A DNA stretch of 64,000 nt from Paludisphaera mucosa (GTDB lineage Bacteria > Planctomycetota > Planctomycetia > Isosphaerales > Isosphaeraceae): assembly GCF_029589435.1 (NCBI RefSeq), contig NZ_JARRAG010000002.1:62001-126000 (forward strand), in the 5' to 3' direction. This document shows positions 38,684-46,997 of the stretch, piece by piece; position 1 is the first letter of the stretch; every line of letters begins with the position of its first letter. A program made the translations under genes and the position numbers. The notes beneath the pieces were generated by a model. That model saw nothing but the letters and a program-made list of their open reading frames with translations, searched no databases and had not been told where the DNA came from.

Positions 38684-39687
38684 TGGTAGACCTCGCGGTA
38701 ACGCCTGAGCACCAGGCTGGAGATGACGTTGAGCGTCATCGTGATGCCGAACAGGGCCAGCCCCACCGCGAACAGCGACAGGTACTTCGCCGAGCCGTAG
38801 GCGGCCTCGCCGCTGATGACCTGGACGATGTAGGTCGTCATCGTCTCGACCGAGGTCAGCGGGTTGAGCGTGATCTGGGGGATCATCCCGGCCGCCAGCA
38901 CCACCGCCATCGTCTCGCCGACGGCCCGGCTGATCGCCAGGATGAACGACGCCACCACCCCGGAGAGCCCCGCCGGCAGGACGATCCGCGTCGAGACCTC
39001 GAACTTGGTCGCCCCCAGCCCGTACGCCGCCTCGCGCAGGCCCGAGGGGACGGCCGAGAGCACGTCCTCGCTCAGCGACGAGACCAGCGGCACGATCATC
39101 ACCCCGACCACGACGCAGGCCGACAGGGCGTTGAACTGGTCGACCCGCACGCCCAGGGGCTCCAAAATCGCCTTGAGGACCGGCGTGACCAGCAGCAGGG
39201 CCAGGTAGCCGTAGACGATCGTCGGCACGCCGGCGAGCAGCTCCAGGGTCGGCTTGAGAACCGACCGCACGACCCGCGGGGCGTACTCGCTCAGGTAGAT
39301 CGCGCTCATGAGCCCGATCGGCAGCGCGATGCACGACGACCCGAAGGCGATCAGGAAGGTCCCCCAGACCAGCGGCAGGATGCCGAACTTCGGCGGCAGG
39401 GCGTCCGGCTTGAGCACCGCCCCCAGCAGGAAATCGCCGACGCCGATCTTCGCCTTGAGGAAGAACTCGACCGTCTGCACCGTGAGGACGAGCAAGATCC
39501 CCAGCGTCGTGAGCACGGTGATGAGCCCGCACAAACCGAGCACGACCGGCGCGAGCAGCTCGGCGACGGCCGAGGCCCGCGACTGGCCGCTCCACGCGTC
39601 GTCCTGCGAAGAAAGGGCGGTCGGCGGGCTCGGCGGCGCTTTGGGGGTCACGGTCGCATCCGGGGAGACGGGACGTTCGGGCGGCAT
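38680..39687 (-). CDS. pstC: Phosphate ABC transporter permease PstC
   Basis: A 335-residue inner-membrane permease. It has a ~40-residue cytoplasmic Pro-rich N-terminus, then about six helices. Diagnostic segments are AIYLSEYAPR, LLAGVPTIVYGYLALL, the coupling loop GLGATKFEVSTRIVLPAGL and SRAVGETMAVVLAAG. I use the ATG at 39687, 7 bp after the pstS stop; the frame continues upstream into pstS but those residues are Pro/Arg-rich and overlap pstS. It partners PstA. Confidence 0.94.
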   Translation of the reverse strand: MPPERPVSPDATVTPKAPPSPPTALSSQDDAWSGQSRASAVAELLAPVVLGLCGLITVLTTLGILLVLTVQTVEFFLKAKIGVGDFLLGAVLKPDALPPKFGILPLVWGTFLIAFGSSCIALPIGLMSAIYLSEYAPRVVRSVLKPTLELLAGVPTIVYGYLALLLVTPVLKAILEPLGVRVDQFNALSACVVVGVMIVPLVSSLSEDVLSAVPSGLREAAYGLGATKFEVSTRIVLPAGLSGVVASFILAISRAVGETMAVVLAAGMIPQITLNPLTSVETMTTYIVQVISGEAAYGSAKYLSLFAVGLALFGITMTLNVISSLVLRRYREVYQ

Positions 39688-39694
39688 CGCTCGC

Positions 39695-40699
39695 TCAGGG
39701 GGTCGCGGGCGTCTTGGCGGCCGGCTCGGCCGAGCCGGCACCCGGCGCCGCGGTCAGCCGGGCCAGCGCCGCCTTGGCCGCCTGGCATTCGTCCGCGCTC
39801 GGGGGATCGTATCCCCCCTTCACGGCGAGAGTCGAGACGTTGTCCAGGTAATACGACAGGAATCGCCCCATCTCGGGCCGCCGGGCCGCGGAATTCTTGA
39901 CGAACAGGTAGAGGGGCCGCGAGAGCGGCTTGTACGACTTGTCGGCGATCGTCTCGGGGCTGGGGACGACCGCCGGAGCGTCGGCCGTCGCCTGCACCGC
40001 CAGGGCCCGCAGCTTCTCCTTGTTGGCCGCGTAGTACGCGTAGCCGAAGTAGCCCAGGCCGTCCGGGTCGCCGGCGACGCCGTTGACCAGGATGTTGTCG
40101 TCGGAACTCTGCTGGACGCCCTCGCGCTGGCTCTTGGCCTTGCCGACGATCGCCTCGGTGAAGAACTCGTAGGTGCCCGAGTCGTTGTCGGGGGAGTAGA
40201 GGATGATCGGCCGATCGGGCCACGAGCCGTCGAGGTCTTTCCAGGTCTTGAGCGTCGAGCCCGGCTCCCACAACTTTTTGATCTGCTCGACCGTCAGCGA
40301 TTTGACGAAGTCGTTCTTGGCGTTGACCGTCAGGGTGATGCCGTCGTAGCCGACCAGCAGCCGAGTCCATTCAATCCCCTGGCTGCGGGCCTTCTCCGCC
40401 TCCTCGGGCTTGGCGTCGCGCGAGGCGTCGACGATGTCGACCTCGCCCTGCAGGTAGCGTCCGAAGCCGCCGCCGGTGCCGTGGTTGTCGACGACCACCG
40501 TCACGTCGGGGTCGACCGCCGCGAACCCCTCCTGCGCCGCCTTGCTGATCCGGTAGACGGTGCTGGAGCCGTCGATGATGATGGTCGGCGCGGGGGTCGA
40601 GGCATCGTTGGCTGCGCCGCCGCCCCCGCCGCATCCCCCGACGACGCCGAGGGCCGCGCCCAGGGCCAGGAGCCGAAATCGTTCACGCCAGGGCCGCAT
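39695..40699 (-). CDS. pstS: Phosphate-binding lipoprotein PstS
   Basis: A 334-residue periplasmic phosphate-binding protein anchored as a lipoprotein: a basic n-region, hydrophobic LLALGAALGVVGG and the lipobox Cys at C23. A Gly-rich tether follows. Phosphate-binding segments are IDGSSTVYRI, NHGTGGGFGRYL, SRDAK and DNDSGTYEFF. It is first in pstSCAB and lies about 124 bases downstream of Pho-box-like repeats, so induction under phosphate limitation is predicted. An Ala/Pro-rich tail ends the protein. Confidence 0.95.
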   Translation of the reverse strand: MRPWRERFRLLALGAALGVVGGCGGGGGAANDASTPAPTIIIDGSSTVYRISKAAQEGFAAVDPDVTVVVDNHGTGGGFGRYLQGEVDIVDASRDAKPEEAEKARSQGIEWTRLLVGYDGITLTVNAKNDFVKSLTVEQIKKLWEPGSTLKTWKDLDGSWPDRPIILYSPDNDSGTYEFFTEAIVGKAKSQREGVQQSSDDNILVNGVAGDPDGLGYFGYAYYAANKEKLRALAVQATADAPAVVPSPETIADKSYKPLSRPLYLFVKNSAARRPEMGRFLSYYLDNVSTLAVKGGYDPPSADECQAAKAALARLTAAPGAGSAEPAAKTPATP

Positions 40700-40807
40700 G
40701 GATCGCTGATCCTTCGTCTCGAGGAGAGGGTGCGAGTCTTCCGCCGGACGGACCGGCCCGCCCGGGGGAACACCTCGCGATTGTCCGCGAGCCCGCTCCG
40801 CCCGTCC

Positions 40808-40851
40808 AGTCTATCGCGCCTTCATGAAGTTCATATGAAGTCGACGTGAGG
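40808..40851 (-). promoter_or_regulatory. Pho-box-like repeats and -10 upstream of pstS
   Basis: Read on the minus strand the site is CCTCACG-TCGA-CTTCATA-TGAA-CTTCATG: three 7-bp units with 4-bp spacers (40823-40851). After 9 bases comes TAGACT (40808-40813) as a possible -10. This spacing, with the Pho box in place of a -35, is that of PhoB-activated promoters. The same repeat type lies ahead of phoB at 34685-34714. Confidence 0.72.
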
Positions 40852-40971
40852 ATGGGCGGAGTCCGGCGGATCGGCGAACTTCCGGGGCGATTCTCCCGCG
40901 ACGGCGATACACTGGAAGGGCGGCGCTCGCCGAATCCCTCTTTCATTCCCCTGGCTGGTGGACGGCACGCG

Positions 40972-41397
40972 ATGATCGTGGTCAACGACCGGGTGACGCT
41001 CGACGAGGCGGAACTCGAATTCGAGTTCATCCGCTCATCCGGCCCCGGCGGGCAGAACGTCAACAAGGTCTCGACGGCCGTGCGCCTCCGGTTCGACGCG
41101 ACCAACTCGCCGTCGCTCCCGGAGGACGTGCGGCGCCGCCTCATCACCCAGGCCGGGCGACGGGTCGGCGGCGACGGCTTCCTGTCGATCCTCGCCCAGG
41201 CCGAGAGGACCCAGGAGTCGAACCGGCGCGACGCCGTCGAACGCCTGGTCGAGATGATCGCCAAGGCCTGCGAACGCCCCAAGCCCCGCCGCCCCTCCCG
41301 CCCCACCCTCGGCTCCCAGAAGCGCCGGCTGGCCTCCAAGAAGAAGCACAGCGAATCCAAGTCGCGGCGGAAAGACCCCGGCGCGCACGAGGAATGA
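40972..41397 (+). CDS. arfB: Alternative ribosome-rescue factor / peptidyl-tRNA hydrolase ArfB
   Basis: A 141-residue release-factor-like protein that frees ribosomes stalled on truncated mRNA by hydrolysing peptidyl-tRNA. The catalytic G26-G27-Q28 lies in SSGPGGQNVNKV. The C-terminus is a long basic tail (SKKKHSESKSRRKD) that in ArfB reaches into the empty mRNA channel. No codon-recognition domain is present, which separates it from RF1/RF2. The ATG at 40972 gives the family length; an upstream in-frame ATG at 40846 falls in the Pho-box region. It is divergent from pstS. Confidence 0.92.
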   Translation: MIVVNDRVTLDEAELEFEFIRSSGPGGQNVNKVSTAVRLRFDATNSPSLPEDVRRRLITQAGRRVGGDGFLSILAQAERTQESNRRDAVERLVEMIAKACERPKPRRPSRPTLGSQKRRLASKKKHSESKSRRKDPGAHEE

Positions 41398-41418
41398 TTT
41401 CCGCCGGCCCGCAGGCTC

Positions 41419-42252
41419 TCAGGCAGCGGCCGGACGGCCTTCGAGGACCAGCCGTTCGATCCGTTCTTCGTCGCCGCGCAGCCGCATCCAGAGCGCGACG
41501 CCCCCCGCGAGCAGCCCCAGGCTGATGAGCATCGAGACGGTGACACCGGCGAAGACGCCTGGGTCGTCGGCGCGGAGCACTTCGACGGGCCAGCGGGTGA
41601 TCGGGTAGGCGATCATCAAAAGCGCCATCACCTGGCCGGGGCGGCGGCGATACGGGAAATAGGCCGTCAGGACGACGAGCAGGACGAGGCCGCCGAGCGA
41701 GGCGATTAACTGGGTCGGATGGACCGGGAGCGACCACGGGGCGTCGGGCGGGATCAGGCCGTGGTCGACATGCTCGGCCCAGGCGTGCGAGCCGTAGGGG
41801 AAGCGGACGCCCCACGCGGCGCGGGTGACGGCCCCGTGGCAGCAGCCGTTGAGGTGGCAGCCGATCCGCCCGAAGAACGCGCCGACCGCCAGTGCGGGGG
41901 CGACGACGTCGGCCATTTTGAGGAACGGGAAGGGTCGCCGCCGGTAGTAGAGCAGCGTCCCGCCCAGGCCGCCCAGAATGCAGCCGTAGAATACCCCGCC
42001 CCCTTCCCAGGCCTTGAAGACGTCCAGGACCGAGTGGATCGACCCGGGATAGACGATCACGAAGAGGGCCCGGGCGCCGACGACGCCGCCCAGGAAGAGC
42101 CAGGTCGCCAGCTCGTACACGGCGTCTGCGTCCATCCCCTCGCGGCGCGCCCGCCAGACCGAGATCCCCAGCGCCGAGGCGCAGGCCAGGGCCATCATCA
42201 GTCCGTAGGCGTGGACCTTGAAGCCGAGGGCCTCGAACAAGATCGGTTGCAT
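41419..42252 (-). CDS. lgt: Prolipoprotein diacylglyceryl transferase
   Basis: A 277-residue, seven-helix inner-membrane enzyme that adds diacylglycerol to the lipobox Cys of prolipoproteins. HAYGLMMALA and GARALFVIVYP match the family, as does GGGVFYGCILGG. The signature GRIGNFxNGE of E. coli is here GRIGCHLNGCCHG: the Arg is kept but the Asn and Glu positions are replaced and two Cys added. This variant may be lineage-specific. AAAGGA precedes the ATG. Several lipoproteins in this window (PstS, 50275, 55020) would be substrates. It lies downstream of mqnE. Confidence 0.88.
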   Translation of the reverse strand: MQPILFEALGFKVHAYGLMMALACASALGISVWRARREGMDADAVYELATWLFLGGVVGARALFVIVYPGSIHSVLDVFKAWEGGGVFYGCILGGLGGTLLYYRRRPFPFLKMADVVAPALAVGAFFGRIGCHLNGCCHGAVTRAAWGVRFPYGSHAWAEHVDHGLIPPDAPWSLPVHPTQLIASLGGLVLLVVLTAYFPYRRRPGQVMALLMIAYPITRWPVEVLRADDPGVFAGVTVSMLISLGLLAGGVALWMRLRGDEERIERLVLEGRPAAA

Positions 42253-42348
42253 GGCCGCGTCCTTTCGGCGAGGGGGCCGGCGCGCGTCGTACGCGCCGGG
42301 GTCGTCGGGAGGATGCCAGCGGGGGCGGCGGCGGGCAAGGCCAATCAA

Positions 42349-43497
42349 TCAGGAGTTCAGAATCGCGAGCGAGGGCGTCTGGATCTTGGCGCCGGCGGAC
42401 CAGCGGCCCCCCTCGCGGCGGATCTCGCGGTAGAGCGTGTCGCGCTCGATGGGGACGCGGCCGGCCTCCTCGATCAGGCGGCGGATCTCGGCGACGGTCG
42501 CCTCCTGGGGCGTCTCGGCGCCGGCCTCGTGGTAGATCTTCTCGTGGACCACGGTGCCGTCGATGTCGTCGGCCCCGAACGAGAGGGCCACCTGGGCGGT
42601 CTTCAGGCCGAGCATGACCCAATACGCCTTGATGTGCGGGAAGTTGTCGAGCATCAAGCGGCTGATGGCCATCGTCTTGAGGTCCATCATCCCCGAGGGC
42701 CGGGGGATGTCGGCCATCTCCGAGTTGTCGGGGTGGAAGGCCAGCGGGATGAACGTCTGGAACCCGCCGGTCTCGTCCTGCAGTTCGCGGAGCCGGACCA
42801 TGTGGTCGATCCGATGGACGGGGCCGTCGATGTGGCCGTAGAGCATCGTGGCGTTGGAGTGCAGCCCCAGCCGGTGGGCCGTGCGGTGGACGTCGAGCCA
42901 CTGTTCGGTGGTCGCCTTGGCCCCGCAGATCTTCTCGCGGACCTCGGGATGGAAGATCTCGGCCCCGCCGCCCGGGAGGCTCCCCAGGCCGGCGTCGATC
43001 AGCCGCTTGAGGACCTCCTCGGTCGAGACCCGGGTGATCTTGGCGAAGAACTCGACCTCGACGGCCGTGTACGCCTTCACGTGGATCTCGGGGTCGACCT
43101 CCTTGATCCAGCGGATGACGTCGCAGTAGTAGTCGAGCTTCAGCTTGTGGTGCAGCCCGCCCACGATGTGGATCTCGGTCGCCCCCCGCTCGCTCGCCTG
43201 GCGGGCGCGCTCGACGACCTGGTCGCGGTACATGACGTAAGCCTTGGGCTCGTCGAGGTCGGCCCGGAAGGCGCAGAAGTCGCAGGTGTAGACGCAGACG
43301 TTCGTCGGGTTGATGTGCGTGTTGACGTTGTAGAACCCGAGGTCGCCGTTCTTCCGCTCGCGAACCAGGTTCGCCAGCGCGCCGATCTCCAGGATGTCGC
43401 GCGACGCCTCCAGCGCCAGCCCGTCGTCGAAGCTGAGCCGCTCGCCGGCCTCCACCTTCTCGCGAATCACCTTCAGACGAGCCACGTCGTCGGCCAT
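42349..43497 (-). CDS. mqnE: Aminofutalosine synthase MqnE (radical SAM)
   Basis: A 382-residue radical-SAM enzyme that condenses 3-[(1-carboxyvinyl)oxy]benzoate with SAM to give 6-amino-6-deoxyfutalosine in the futalosine route to menaquinone. The cluster motif is C68-x3-C72-x2-C75. Family segments include HINPTNVCVYTCDFCAF, GATEIHIVGGLHHKL, LIDAGLGSLPGGGAEIF and TAHRLGLHSNATMLYGH. GGGAG precedes ATG 43497; ATG 43509 is less likely. A good promoter lies at 43556-43584. MqnA, B, C and D homologues are not in this window and must lie elsewhere. Confidence 0.94.
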   Translation of the reverse strand: MADDVARLKVIREKVEAGERLSFDDGLALEASRDILEIGALANLVRERKNGDLGFYNVNTHINPTNVCVYTCDFCAFRADLDEPKAYVMYRDQVVERARQASERGATEIHIVGGLHHKLKLDYYCDVIRWIKEVDPEIHVKAYTAVEVEFFAKITRVSTEEVLKRLIDAGLGSLPGGGAEIFHPEVREKICGAKATTEQWLDVHRTAHRLGLHSNATMLYGHIDGPVHRIDHMVRLRELQDETGGFQTFIPLAFHPDNSEMADIPRPSGMMDLKTMAISRLMLDNFPHIKAYWVMLGLKTAQVALSFGADDIDGTVVHEKIYHEAGAETPQEATVAEIRRLIEEAGRVPIERDTLYREIRREGGRWSAGAKIQTPSLAILNS

Positions 43498-43555
43498 GTC
43501 CGCTCCCATCCTCGAACGATATCGGTTCAACCCGCCGGTCGGGGCGGTTTCTCGA

Positions 43556-43584
43556 ATTTTAGTCGTGATTGAATCATACGGCAA
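43556..43584 (-). promoter_or_regulatory. Candidate sigma-70-type promoter of mqnE
   Basis: On the minus strand TTGCCG (43584-43579) and TAAAAT (43561-43556) are separated by exactly 17 bases in a locally AT-rich stretch, about 60 bases before the mqnE start. The -10 matches five of six consensus positions. Confidence 0.52.
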
Positions 43585-43694
43585 CACCTGCCGAGACGTC
43601 GCGGCGGAAGCCGGCGAAACGTTCGACGACCAAGCCGCCCCCCGGGCCGGCCTCGCGGACGTTCGCCCCTTCCGCGCAACCCCGACGGGCCGGT

Positions 43695-44483
43695 TCATCG
43701 CCGCGGTCGCGACCTCGTCCGCGAGACGACGGGCGACTTCTTCTCCAGGTACGTCCGCTCGGCCTTCGCGAGCGCCTTCAGGGCGTTGCCGAACTCGGGC
43801 GTCGGTCCGAGTTTCAGTCCGCCCAGCTTCGCTTTTTCCAGCGCCTGGAACGCCGACTTGACCGCGGGGTCGACGTCCAGCTCGTCGTATCGCCTCACGA
43901 CGGCGTCGGCCGCCTCGCGGAATTCCGCCAGGGCGGTCCGCACGGCTTCCAGGCTCTTCTGCATCTCGGCTTCCAGGGCCTTCTCGTCCTTGGGCGTCTC
44001 GGACCGGGCGGCCCGCTGCAGGGAAGCGATCTCGACCAGATTCGCCCGCACCCAGGCGCGCTGGGTGTTCACCTGGGCCAGGTACGCCTGGCCGCCGAAT
44101 CCGGTCTGGCCGAAACTCCCCTGTTCGAAGCCCCCCTGACCGAACCCGCCGGGCTGGAACCCCTGCGGGTTGACCTGCTGGTCGAGGTCGCTCAGCGTGT
44201 TCTGCAGCTCGACCCGGCTCGCTTCCAGTTGGGCGAGTTCCTCGGCGGCTGCATCGGCCCGGCTCTTGCGCTCGACGTTCGCCGCGTGACCGGCCAGCAC
44301 GGGACGGGCCGCCTTCCACTTCTCCAGCGCCGCCTGCTCCGCCTCGATCACGAAGAAGCGGCCCGACCTCGTCAGCCCCTTCTCCTTCAGGGCGGCGACG
44401 GCCGGCGCGTCGGCCGCCTGGCTCGGGGAGGAGGCGAGAGCGACGAGCGACAGTGACAGGACGAGGTGTTGGAATCGCAGCAC
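43695..44483 (-). CDS. Secreted coiled-coil protein with Gly-Phe repeats
   Basis: A 262-residue protein of unknown function. It has a signal peptide (LVLSLSLVALASSPSQA, cleavage near residue 23). The mature part is largely alpha-helical and charged, typical of coiled coil, interrupted at about residues 107-130 by five short Gly-Phe units (GGFGQ, GGFEQ, GSFGQ, TGFGG types). The start is GTG 44483 with GGGAGG 7 bases upstream. It lies between mqnE and ubiA on the same strand, separated from ubiA by 143 bp. No family is recognised. Confidence 0.65.
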   Translation of the reverse strand: MLRFQHLVLSLSLVALASSPSQAADAPAVAALKEKGLTRSGRFFVIEAEQAALEKWKAARPVLAGHAANVERKSRADAAAEELAQLEASRVELQNTLSDLDQQVNPQGFQPGGFGQGGFEQGSFGQTGFGGQAYLAQVNTQRAWVRANLVEIASLQRAARSETPKDEKALEAEMQKSLEAVRTALAEFREAADAVVRRYDELDVDPAVKSAFQALEKAKLGGLKLGPTPEFGNALKALAKAERTYLEKKSPVVSRTRSRPRR

Positions 44484-44626
44484 CGCTGCCTCCCGGTCCG
44501 GGACGTTGAAGCCGACGAAGGGAACCCTCTACTGGAGGAATCGCCGATTCGCGACTACGGCGCGCCCCATGTCCGGGGATTTCCGGGAAATGGCGACCGC
44601 CTCGTCCCGGTGCAGCGGCCGTCGCC

Positions 44627-45505
44627 TCAGAGGAAGAGGTCGAACAGCGTCACGACCAGCAGGCCCATGCTGATGATCACGTTGACGTGGAAGAACGCCA
44701 GGTTGACGCGGTCGAGGTCGTCGGGACGGACCAGGGAGTGCTCGTAGACCAGGAGCACCGCCGCGGCGGCGACGCCGACGTAATAAATCGCGCCCAGCGG
44801 GTATGAGACGCCCAGGCCGATCAGGGCCGCGACCATGAGCGCGTGGCAGAACGCCGCGAGCCGGAGCGCGCCGGCGACGCCCAGCCGCGCGGGGACGCTG
44901 TTCAGGCCGACGCTGCGGTCGTACTCGGCGTCCTGGCAGGCGTAGATCAGGTCGAAGCCGGCGACCCACCAGAAGACGGCCAGGCCCAGCCAGGCCGGGG
45001 CCCAGGCGATGTCGCCCCGCAGGGCGATCCAGGCGGCGATCGGCGCGAGGCTCAGCGACGCCCCCAGCCAGAAGTGAGCCAGGCTGGTGAACCGCTTCGT
45101 GTACGAGTAGCCCAGCAGCCAGAGCAGCACCGGCACGGCCAGCCGCAGCGGCCAGGGGTTGGGCAGGAAGAGTAGCGTCGAGGCGACGAAGGCCGCCGCG
45201 CAAAGGACGGTGAAGAGCGCGACGGCCGCCGGGCTGAGCGCCCCGCGGGGGATGTGTCGCCCCGCCGTGCGGGGGTTCCCGGCGTCGACGTCGCGGTCGA
45301 CGAGGCGGTTGAAAGCCATGGCCGCCGACCGCGCGGTCGTCATGCAGAGCAAGATCCCCAGCCAGTCGCGAGGCCGCCCTCGCAGACCTTCCGGCCCGCA
45401 GGCCGCGAGCAAGGCGCCCATGAGCGCGAACGGCAGGGCGAACAGCGTGTGGCTGAACCGCACCAGCTCCAGGTAGTCGCGGACGCGCCGCAGGGCGATC
45501 GACAT
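44627..45505 (-). CDS. mqnP: UbiA-family prenyltransferase (MqnP-type)
   Basis: A 292-residue, roughly nine-helix integral membrane prenyltransferase. The first Asp-rich motif NRLVDRDVD and the second region CQDAEYDRS bind the Mg-prenyl diphosphate; GYSYTKRFT and HFWLGASLSLAPIAAW are typical of the UbiA subgroup. With mqnE, UbiX and MenG nearby, the likely substrate is 1,4-dihydroxy-6-naphthoate (MqnP role) rather than 4-hydroxybenzoate. The ATG at 45505 lies 4 bp after the SDR stop; GTG 45529 is an alternative. Confidence 0.87.
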   Translation of the reverse strand: MSIALRRVRDYLELVRFSHTLFALPFALMGALLAACGPEGLRGRPRDWLGILLCMTTARSAAMAFNRLVDRDVDAGNPRTAGRHIPRGALSPAAVALFTVLCAAAFVASTLLFLPNPWPLRLAVPVLLWLLGYSYTKRFTSLAHFWLGASLSLAPIAAWIALRGDIAWAPAWLGLAVFWWVAGFDLIYACQDAEYDRSVGLNSVPARLGVAGALRLAAFCHALMVAALIGLGVSYPLGAIYYVGVAAAAVLLVYEHSLVRPDDLDRVNLAFFHVNVIISMGLLVVTLFDLFL

Positions 45506-45509
45506 GGGA

Positions 45510-46379
45510 TCAGCGAGCCTTTCCAGCACGTCCCGAGGCCTGGTCGACGTGGAAAATCCGGGTGACGAGCCAGTCCCCCAGCGCCGGGAACGCCCAGGCC
45601 AGCGCCCCCATCGCCCGGAACGGCCAGACCATGCGGCGAAGGACGGACAACCGGCGTCTGGGACGGTCGATCAGGCCCGCGACCCGCCGCGCCACGTCCT
45701 CGACGTCGGCCGTCATCCAGGCCGAGGGGGTCTCCACCACCGGGTGCGCCTGGGCCCCGTCGCGGGCGAGTTTCTGGAAGGCCTCGGTGAACTCGGTCCT
45801 GATCGGGCCGGGCTCGACGAGGCAGACCGTCACGCCGTCGGGCCGCAGCTCGCGGCGGAGGGCGTCGTTCCAGTAGGCGATCCCGGCCTTGGTCGCCCCG
45901 TAGGCCCCTAGCGCCGAGTTCGCCACGCAGGTGATCGCCGAGCCGATGTTGATCACCGTCCCCCGCCGCGCGGTCAGCGAGCCGACCAGGTGCCGCGTCA
46001 GCAGCAGCGGGGCCCGAAAGTTGACTGCGACCTGCTGTTCGAGGTCCTCGACCGGGGCGTCGGCGAAGAGCGTCGGCAGCCCGAGGCCCGCGTTGTTGAT
46101 CAGCACGTCGACGCCCCCGAACCGCTCGACGGCCTCCTTCGCCACAAGAGCGCAGGCTTCGGTTTGGGATAGGTCGGCCGGGATCGTCAGGACGTCCACC
46201 CCCGGCGCAAGCCGCTTCAGCTCGTCGCCCAGCGCGGCCAGGCGATCCTCGCGCCGCGCGACCAGCGCGAAGGCCGACGCCTTGCCGCGCCGGGCGATCT
46301 CGCGGGCGATGGCCGCTCCCAGGCCGGACGAGGCGCCGGTGATCAGGACGACGCGGCCGGCGGGTTGAGCATCCGGCAT
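45510..46379 (-). CDS. Short-chain dehydrogenase/reductase
   Basis: A 289-residue classical SDR. The cofactor motif TGASSGLG, the NNAG motif and the catalytic S-Y-K set (INIGSAIT, then YGATK) are intact, and Arg residues after the second strand suggest NADP(H). The C-terminal 50 residues contain a hydrophobic Trp/Phe-rich stretch (MVWPFRAMGALAWAFPALG) like that of membrane-associated SDRs. It sits between ubiX and ubiA with 3-4 bp gaps, so it is in the menaquinone operon. Whether it acts on quinone precursors is unknown. Confidence 0.88.
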   Translation of the reverse strand: MPDAQPAGRVVLITGASSGLGAAIAREIARRGKASAFALVARREDRLAALGDELKRLAPGVDVLTIPADLSQTEACALVAKEAVERFGGVDVLINNAGLGLPTLFADAPVEDLEQQVAVNFRAPLLLTRHLVGSLTARRGTVINIGSAITCVANSALGAYGATKAGIAYWNDALRRELRPDGVTVCLVEPGPIRTEFTEAFQKLARDGAQAHPVVETPSAWMTADVEDVARRVAGLIDRPRRRLSVLRRMVWPFRAMGALAWAFPALGDWLVTRIFHVDQASGRAGKAR

Positions 46380-46382
46380 GGT

Positions 46383-46997
46383 TCAGCCCCCCTCCCCTTC
46401 GCCCCAGCGCGGGATCAGCCGGTTGGCGACGCCGAGCTGGTCGCAGATCCGGCCGACGACGAAGGCGACCATGTCTTCGAGCCCCTTCGGCCGATGATAC
46501 CAGGCGGGCGAGGCGGGCAGGACGATCGCCCCGGCCCGCGTGACCTGCAGCATGTTCTCCAGGTGGACGAGGCTCAAGGGGGTCTCGCGCGGGACCAAAA
46601 TCAGCTTGCGGCGCTCTTTCAGGTGCACGTCGGCCGCGCGGGTGACGAGGTTCGTCGTGATCCCGTGGGCGATCGAACCCAGCGTGCTCATGCTGCACGG
46701 GACGACCACCATGCCGGCCGTCAGGAACGAACCGCTGGCGATCCCCGCGGAGAAGTCGCGGTGATGGTGATAGATCAAGCGACCCGGCCCGACCTCGCCC
46801 AGCCAGGCGGCCGGGTCGAAGGCGTTGAGCTTCGGGGCCAGGCCGACCTCGGCCAGCATCACCTCGACGGCGCTCGGGCTGATCGTCAGGTGGACCGTCC
46901 GGCCCAGCCCCAGGAGCGTCCGCAGCAGGGCGAGCGCGTAAGGCGCGCCGCTGGCCCCGGTGATCGCGACGACCAGGGGGAGCCCGTCGTCGGTCAT
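46383..46997 (-). CDS. ubiX: Flavin prenyltransferase UbiX
   Basis: A 204-residue enzyme that makes prenylated FMN, the cofactor of UbiD-type decarboxylases. Seen are VVAITGASGAPYA, the FMN-binding and substrate segments PCSMSTLGSIAHG, and LVPRETPLSLVHLENML. In futalosine-type menaquinone synthesis UbiX and UbiD homologues (MqnM, MqnL) decarboxylate the naphthoate intermediate; UbiD is not in the window. The start ATG overlaps the MenG stop (ATGA). Histidine-rich LIYHHHRDF is also present. Confidence 0.92.
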   Translation of the reverse strand: MTDDGLPLVVAITGASGAPYALALLRTLLGLGRTVHLTISPSAVEVMLAEVGLAPKLNAFDPAAWLGEVGPGRLIYHHHRDFSAGIASGSFLTAGMVVVPCSMSTLGSIAHGITTNLVTRAADVHLKERRKLILVPRETPLSLVHLENMLQVTRAGAIVLPASPAWYHRPKGLEDMVAFVVGRICDQLGVANRLIPRWGEGEGG

